Assembly (NCBI RefSeq): GCF_022346925.1
Contig: NZ_JAKRNJ010000006.1
Coordinates: 1-64,000, forward strand
Length of the DNA: 64,000 nt
Direction: 5' to 3'
DNA from: Microvirga sp. ACRRW
GTDB lineage: Bacteria > Pseudomonadota > Alphaproteobacteria > Rhizobiales > Beijerinckiaceae
The notes under the pieces were generated by a model, which worked only from the letters and a program-made list of their open reading frames with translations, did not search any database and had not been told where the DNA came from. Shown here piece by piece: positions 59,999 through 64,000 of the stretch. The stretch's first letter is position 1, and each line of letters starts with the position of its first letter. The position numbers were made by a program, and so were the translations under genes.

Positions 59999-61735
59999 AT
60001 GTACAAGGTCCACACCTTCCCGCTCGGGCAGGCGCAGCACGCCTTCGACCTTTCGAACAAGGCGTGCCTGCCTTTGCCTCAAGGCATCGGAACCATTCCG
60101 GAGGTTTTGAAGTACCGCGCTGCGATTGCTCCCGATCAAACGGCCTTCTACGTCATCGGAGCGCAGAACACGGTCACGGAGATTTCGAACGATGCACTCC
60201 TGCAGGAGGCAACGCTCCTTGCGCATCGCCTCGCGGCGCATGGGGTGACGGCTGGCGACATCGTGCTTCTCGCCTTCGAGACCTCACCTTGTCTTGTCAC
60301 GGCCTTCTTCGCCTGTCAGCTCGGCGGTTTCCTGCCCTGCATCGTCGAGGCCCCGAGCCTCGGCGTCCATGGCGCGAGCTGGGCGGAGCGCCTTGCGGTG
60401 CGCGCGAAATATGCCGGAGCACGCCTGATCCTGGCTCCCCAGGATTGCTGCGATTTGCTCAAAGAGACGGGATGCGACGCCATCACCATCGAAGGGCTGC
60501 CGACGCCTCAGGAGGCCCGCTTTCCCGCACCAACCGCAGACACGCCCGTCTTCCTGCAGTTTACCTCCGGCACTACGTCTCAGCCCAAGGCTCTTCTGAT
60601 CGATAACAGAACGCTCTTAAGCAACGTGCGCGGCCTCGCGCTGGCGGCGGACTGGTCGCATCGGGACACGGTCGTGAGCTGGCTGCCGCTCTATCACGAC
60701 ATGGGCCTCGTTGCGCTCACCATGTGCGGCTTCGTGACCGGCATGTCAGTCGTGCTGATGCCCTCCAATATGTTCACGATGAACCCAGCCCGCTGGCTGT
60801 GGGCCATTCACAGCTTCAGGGGCACGGTCACCTCCGCACCGAACTTCGCCTACCAGTTTGTGGCAACCCATGCCCCAGAGCACCGCACGCGCGGTCTCGA
60901 CCTCTCGTCCCTGCGCTGTGCCTTCAACGCGGCGGAGTTCATCCAGAAAAAGACCGTCGAACATTTCTTCGACCGCTTTGCTTCGCATGGATTGAAACGG
61001 GAGGCTCTATTCGCGGCCTATGGCCTGGCGGAGTGCACCGTCGCGGTGTCCTTCTCGCGCCCATCGGAATCCGTTCGGTTCCAGACGATCTCGCGGCGGC
61101 AATTCATGACGCAAGGAGTAGCCACTCCCATCGAGGCCACCTCGTCCGATGCCTGGCCGATCGCCTGCGTGGGGCCGGTGCTCAAGGAACACGAGGTCAT
61201 GATCGTCGACAACGACGGCGCTCCCCTGCCCGACCGCAGGCAAGGACAGATTTACCTCCGCGGCCCCAGCGTCGTGCATGGCTATTACAAGGAAGCCACG
61301 CCGAGCAACATTCGTAACGGATGGCTGGTGACAGGCGATCTCGGCTATCTCGACAACGGCGATCTCTACATAACCGGCCGCATCAAGGATCTAATCATCC
61401 GCGCCGGCGCCAATATCTCGCCTTATGAGATCGAGCAGATCGCGGGCGAAATCGAGGGCGTACGTTCGGGAGCTGTGGGCGCCATCGGCGTCACCGATCC
61501 TATGAAGGGCACGGAAAACCTCGTGGTGTTCTTCGAGACCACGCAGAAAGCATCGGACACGGTCGAGGCAATGCGCCAAGCCATCCGCGACCGCCTGAGC
61601 CAGAAGCTTAGCATCGCGGTCGACCATGTGCTCGACGTGCCGCCGCATACCTTGCAAAAGACCACCAGCGGCAAGCTGCAGCGGGTGAAGCTCGTGCAAC
61701 TGGCCCAGGCAAAGCTCTCAACGGCTGTGAACTGA
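59999..61735 (+). CDS. Fatty-acyl-AMP ligase (FAAL-type adenylating enzyme)
   Basis: A 578-residue adenylate-forming enzyme. Motifs: P-loop TSGTTSQPK (189-197), VSWLPLYHDMGL (226-237, characteristic of FAALs, not acyl-CoA ligases), AAYGLAECTVAVS near 340, GDLGYLDNGDLYITGRIKDLIIRAG near 448-472 and the C-terminal lysine region TTSGKLQRVKL near 560. FAALs make acyl-adenylates and load the acyl onto a carrier protein. GGAGGA eight bases upstream supports the ATG. It is 20 bases after the PKS gene and closes the ACP-PKS-ligase operon. An aryl-acid ligase with similar motifs cannot be ruled out. Confidence 0.87.
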   Translation: MYKVHTFPLGQAQHAFDLSNKACLPLPQGIGTIPEVLKYRAAIAPDQTAFYVIGAQNTVTEISNDALLQEATLLAHRLAAHGVTAGDIVLLAFETSPCLVTAFFACQLGGFLPCIVEAPSLGVHGASWAERLAVRAKYAGARLILAPQDCCDLLKETGCDAITIEGLPTPQEARFPAPTADTPVFLQFTSGTTSQPKALLIDNRTLLSNVRGLALAADWSHRDTVVSWLPLYHDMGLVALTMCGFVTGMSVVLMPSNMFTMNPARWLWAIHSFRGTVTSAPNFAYQFVATHAPEHRTRGLDLSSLRCAFNAAEFIQKKTVEHFFDRFASHGLKREALFAAYGLAECTVAVSFSRPSESVRFQTISRRQFMTQGVATPIEATSSDAWPIACVGPVLKEHEVMIVDNDGAPLPDRRQGQIYLRGPSVVHGYYKEATPSNIRNGWLVTGDLGYLDNGDLYITGRIKDLIIRAGANISPYEIEQIAGEIEGVRSGAVGAIGVTDPMKGTENLVVFFETTQKASDTVEAMRQAIRDRLSQKLSIAVDHVLDVPPHTLQKTTSGKLQRVKLVQLAQAKLSTAVN

Positions 61736-61827
61736 GCAATACAAAGCATAAAAGTCGCTGGAGAAATCCGGCGGCTTTCGCGTTAAGCTCCGGACATCGA
61801 CACAATCTTTTTCCGAGAGGTGCTGTC

Positions 61828-62454
61828 TTGCTGTCGGGCTACATGACCGATCTTCCTCTGGTCGCGATCCTTCGCGGATTGCGGCCCGAGGCCGCCGAAG
61901 CCGTTGGCTTTGCCCTGGTCGAGGCAGGCTTTCGCATCATCGAGGTTCCTCTGAACTCGCCGGAACCGTTCCGCAGCATCGAGACCTTGGCCAGGACCAT
62001 GCCTGGAGACGTTCTCATCGGCGCGGGCACCGTGCTTGATGTCGAGCAGGTCGACGGCGTCAAGGATGTCGGCGGCAAGCTCATCGTCATGCCCCATGGG
62101 GATACAGATGTGATCCGCCGCGCCAAGGAGAACCGCATGCTCTGCACGCCGGGCGTGGCGACGCCGACTGAGGCTTTCGCGGCGCTCAAAGCAGGCGCGG
62201 ACGCGATCAAGATCTTCCCGGCAGAGAGCATTCCTCCGCATGTGGTGAAAGCGTGGCGGGCCGTCCTGCCTAAGGACACCATCGTCTTGCCCGTCGGCGG
62301 CATCAAGCCCGACAATATGAAGCCCTATGTTGATGCGGGGGCCAACGGCTTCGGCCTCGGCTCAGCTCTTTTTACTCCCGCCATGTCTGTTGAGGAGGTC
62401 GGAAGCAACGCTCGCGCCTTCGCAAGCGCGTGGAAGGCTCTTCGGTCAAGCTGA
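61828..62454 (+). CDS. dgoA: 2-dehydro-3-deoxy-6-phosphogalactonate aldolase
   Basis: A 208-residue KDPG/KDPGal aldolase-family protein. The Schiff-base lysine is K128 (DAIKIFPAE), the catalytic glutamate E39 (IIEVPLNSPEP). The LVAILRGLRP start, EVPLNSPEPF and GAGTVLDVEQVDGV are the KDPGal (DgoA) version; KDPG aldolase (Eda) usually has EVTLRTP there. It splits KDPGal to pyruvate and glyceraldehyde-3-phosphate in the De Ley-Doudoroff galactose route. Starts with TTG at 61828, because GAGAGG lies seven bases before; a later ATG at 61843 has no such site. Follows the acyl-ligase gene by 92 bases but is likely independent. Confidence 0.87.
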   Translation: MLSGYMTDLPLVAILRGLRPEAAEAVGFALVEAGFRIIEVPLNSPEPFRSIETLARTMPGDVLIGAGTVLDVEQVDGVKDVGGKLIVMPHGDTDVIRRAKENRMLCTPGVATPTEAFAALKAGADAIKIFPAESIPPHVVKAWRAVLPKDTIVLPVGGIKPDNMKPYVDAGANGFGLGSALFTPAMSVEEVGSNARAFASAWKALRSS

Positions 62455-62473
62455 GACTCCTTAAGCGTTTGCA

Positions 62474-62498
62474 GGAACCGCTCCGCGTGACGGGCGTT
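62474..62498 (+). promoter_or_regulatory. EcfG-type general-stress promoter
   Basis: GGAAC (62474-62478) and CGTT (62495-62498) are separated by exactly 16 bases, a perfect match to the alphaproteobacterial general stress sigma factor (EcfG/RpoE2) consensus. It lies about 37 bases before the ATG of the small secreted protein gene, a sensible leader length. Confidence 0.65.
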
Positions 62499-62535
62499 CT
62501 CACGGCAAAGGCGCGAAATTGAGGAGTTTTTGGAT

Positions 62536-62790
62536 ATGAAGAAACTTGCTTTCGTCCTGGCCGCTTCGGTCTTAAGCACGGCGGCTTTTGCTCAGGACAC
62601 CACGACCACGATCAAGAAGGAGGAAGGCCTTCTCGGCAGCAAGACGACCATCGAACAGAAGCGCGAGCCGAGCACCACATCCTCCACGACTGTCACGACC
62701 GGCTCGTCGGCTCTCGGTTGCTCTACCGAGACAAAGCAGAAGACCGACGAATTCGGCGATACCACCACAAAGAAGACGACCGAGTGCTGA
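62536..62790 (+). CDS. Small exported threonine-rich protein, probable stress gene
   Basis: An 84-residue protein with a Sec signal peptide (MKKLAFVLAASVLSTAAFA, cleavage about residue 19) and a mature part rich in threonine, serine and lysine (DTTTTIKKEEGLLG, PSTTSSTTVTTGSSALG), with two cysteines, one of them C-terminal. Function unknown; such low-complexity periplasmic proteins may be protective. GAGGAG nine bases before the ATG at 62536 supports the start. It is preceded by a perfect EcfG promoter and followed by a strong terminator, so it is a single-gene transcript likely induced by general stress. Confidence 0.75.
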   Translation: MKKLAFVLAASVLSTAAFAQDTTTTIKKEEGLLGSKTTIEQKREPSTTSSTTVTTGSSALGCSTETKQKTDEFGDTTTKKTTEC

Positions 62791-62810
62791 TCCCTCACCG
62801 GCCTCAGCGA

Positions 62811-62836
62811 AAAGCCCGGCTCAAGCCGGGCTTTTT
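62811..62836 (+). terminator. Bidirectional terminator after the small exported protein gene
   Basis: A perfect 10-bp stem AAAGCCCGGC/GCCGGGCTTT (62811-62820 with 62825-62834) with TCAA loop and a five-base T-run. The A-run on the left lets it also end the convergent DUF6894 gene, whose stop is at 62848. Confidence 0.92.
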
Positions 62837-62847
62837 CATTTCCGGCG

Positions 62848-63081
62848 TCAGCGCCGCTTGCCGCCCCGCCCTCCACGGAAGAACGGGACCGTCATGAGCC
62901 GCCGTCCCGTCTCATCCACGATTTCGAGCTCGATATTTCCGGCGTCAGAGAGTTCTTCCCGCAATTCCTCGACGGTCGCGAGGGCTTCCGCCTTCGCCGC
63001 TTCGAGATCGGGGAGCTCGACGCCTTCATCGTCCTCATCGACATCGTAACCGTCTCGGATATTGAAATAGAAGCGAGGCAT
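62848..63081 (-). CDS. DUF6894-family small protein
   Basis: A 77-residue acidic protein beginning MPRFYFNIRDGYDVDEDDEG and continuing ELPDLEAAKAEALATVEELREE, which fits the DUF6894 family common in Rhizobiales and Methylobacteriaceae (PRFYFD-x-RDG, then EG-x-EL-PDLEAA). No function is known for these proteins. The conserved N-terminus fixes the ATG at 63081; a frame continuing 73 codons upstream is not conserved-looking and lacks a ribosome site. The gene converges on the small exported protein gene and is divergent from the secreted 100-residue protein at 63299. Confidence 0.8.
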   Translation of the reverse strand: MPRFYFNIRDGYDVDEDDEGVELPDLEAAKAEALATVEELREELSDAGNIELEIVDETGRRLMTVPFFRGGRGGKRR

Positions 63082-63298
63082 GATTGAACGCTCGGCAAGA
63101 AGAGTTGGCGAGAAAACGCCTTTGAGTTCGTCAAGTTCACTGTAGCGGCGGCCATGTCCATTGGACATCCGAATTTCGGAAGATTGCCCAGTTATGCAGC
63201 ATAACTTGCTGCAGTTGCTAGCACGGAGCCTTTTGTAAACCTCATGCGTTGATGGAGACGCCAAGGGTTCATGCGGATCAACCGCTATAGGACGCGTC

Positions 63299-63601
63299 AT
63301 GGTTCATCGCCCTCTCGCCCTGCTGTCGATCCTTGGCAGCGCTCTCCTCGTCGGCCAATCCCCGGCATCGGCCCAGGCTTCCTGCGGCCCTCGCGAACAG
63401 CTCGTGAGGCTCCTTGCCGAACAATACAAGGAAGACCCCGTCGGCATCGGCCTCGCCCAGCCGGGTCAAGTTCTCGAGGTTTTCGCCTCGCAAGGCGGAT
63501 CCTGGACCATGGTCATGACCATGCCGGACGGCAAAGCCTGCCTGATCGCAGCCGGCGACAACTGGGAAATGGTCACGAAGATCAAGGGTAACCCGATTTG
63601 A
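63299..63601 (+). CDS. Small exported hypothetical protein
   Basis: A 100-residue protein with a Sec signal peptide (residues 1-26, ending SPASAQA) and a mature domain with CGPREQLVRLLAEQYKED near 29, GIGLAQPGQVLEVFAS near 49, GSWTMVMTMPDGKACLIAAGDNW near 67. The paired cysteines (C29, C80) could form a disulfide. I have the impression of a family common in Hyphomicrobiales annotated as hypothetical, but cannot name it. It stands alone; upstream 217 bases separate it from the DUF6894 gene on the other strand. Confidence 0.7.
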   Translation: MVHRPLALLSILGSALLVGQSPASAQASCGPREQLVRLLAEQYKEDPVGIGLAQPGQVLEVFASQGGSWTMVMTMPDGKACLIAAGDNWEMVTKIKGNPI

Positions 63602-63862
63602 GCGGATTGCCATAGCTTCCCATCGCGTCTCGTGGCTAAAGCAAGGCAGCGCAAGGCTTTCTCCAGCCCCTATACCCCACCTCCGATACTCCCAAACCAT
63701 CCAAGCTGAATATAAAATGGTCTTCCATGAACGCGTCTAAAGCATAGACAGGGTGACGGCAGACGATTTCTCGGCCTTTTCAAAATCCTATTCCATTTAA
63801 TAGGGAAACTCCGCTACAGCTCACATTGGTCAAGGCGTGCATGGCAGGCATCAGAGCGGCAG
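63602..63862. other. Intergenic region near right edge
   Basis: No supported reading frame in these 261 bases. TTAATAGG-like A+T stretches near 63790-63810 could belong to a promoter for the partial gene that follows, but no element is clear. Confidence 0.4.
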
Positions 63863-64000
63863 ATGGCATCAACAGACATCAAGAACAGAGTTCAGAGGTT
63901 CTATTTCAAAAAAGATAGACCGGTTCTTTTCGCGCCTCCCCTGCGCGCCATCAGAGATATCCTTCTCATCCAAGGGCGCTTACCCGGCCCCTCACAACGC
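63863..64000 (+). CDS. Possible partial gene running off the right edge
   Basis: An ATG at 63863 opens 46 codons with no stop up to the window end. The translation begins MASTDIKNRVQRFYFKKDR and goes on with a hydrophobic stretch (PVLFAPPLRAIRDILLIQG). Codon choice is plausible but the ribosome site is weak (GAGCGG), and only 138 bases can be seen, so this may be a chance frame. Confidence 0.35.
   Translation, partial: MASTDIKNRVQRFYFKKDRPVLFAPPLRAIRDILLIQGRLPGPSQR

Noticed and set aside
1..64000. CRISPR array, insertion sequence, prophage or toxin-antitoxin system
   Set aside because: No regularly spaced repeats, transposase, phage or recognisable toxin-antitoxin genes were seen while reading the window.

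Overview
The window is G+C-rich, densely packed chromosomal DNA of an alphaproteobacterium, most likely of the Hyphomicrobiales (Methylobacteriaceae/Microvirga/Bosea-like; this is inference from gene content only). Supporting markers are an IalB-family secreted protein, an NDUFS4-type complex I subunit, SdhE, an HWE/HisKA_2 kinase fused to a receiver, DUF1127 and DUF6894 proteins, OpgG/OpgH, and a perfect GGAAC-N16-CGTT general-stress (EcfG) promoter. No integrase, transposase, phage gene or CRISPR array was seen. The content is mainly metabolism, transport, envelope glycans and signalling.

Layout. 0-7.4 kb: a sugar ABC transporter (ytfQ-ytfR-ytfT-yjfF type, minus strand) is divergent from an L-arabonate dehydratase and a 2-keto-3-deoxy-L-arabonate dehydratase, so the block looks like uptake plus non-phosphorylative breakdown of L-arabinose or a related sugar. 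7.4-11.1 kb: small membrane protein, D-lactate dehydrogenase, RimO, nicotinamidase. 11.2-15.9 kb: BMP-type nucleoside ABC transporter operon ending in a strong terminator. 16-22.2 kb: UbiH-like hydroxylase, AEC carrier, HspQ, IalB protein, YejA-type binding protein, pseudo-receiver. 22.2-29.3 kb: serine hydrolase coupled to mfd, a REP-like palindrome, sdhE, recG. 29.3-34.9 kb: a TPR/O-GlcNAc-transferase-like protein, glmS and glmU, three genes around UDP-GlcNAc chemistry. 35-38.9 kb: opgG/opgH for osmoregulated periplasmic glucan. 38.9-43.1 kb: LysR regulator, DUF1127, Na/Pi cotransporter, a nearly gene-free stretch, and a small protein resembling the RNA polymerase alpha C-terminal domain. 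43.3-47.3 kb: a three-gene two-component operon behind a possible EcfG promoter. 47.5-51.3 kb: purT, a small protein, EamA transporter, an orphan Cache sensor. 51.3-54.5 kb: an HlyD-like protein plus GT2 glycan synthase, matching the bgsBA mixed-linkage beta-glucan arrangement. 54.8-58.4 kb: tRNA-Arg, tRNA-Pro, complex I subunit, DUF192, double cold-shock protein, sirtuin, DUF1624 membrane protein. 58.6-61.7 kb: a compact acyl carrier protein / type III polyketide synthase / fatty-acyl-AMP-ligase operon behind an A+T-rich leader. 61.8-64 kb: KDPGal aldolase and small secreted or hypothetical proteins.

The most unusual item is the ACP-type III PKS-acyl-AMP ligase trio. It suggests an acyl starter is activated as an adenylate, loaded on a dedicated ACP and passed to a type III PKS, in place of the usual CoA-linked starter. 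The bgsBA-like locus, the stand-alone alpha-CTD-like protein, the pseudo-receiver, the TPR-OGT protein and the EcfG-type promoters are secondary points of interest. All assignments come from reading motifs and recalled family features; no database search was run.
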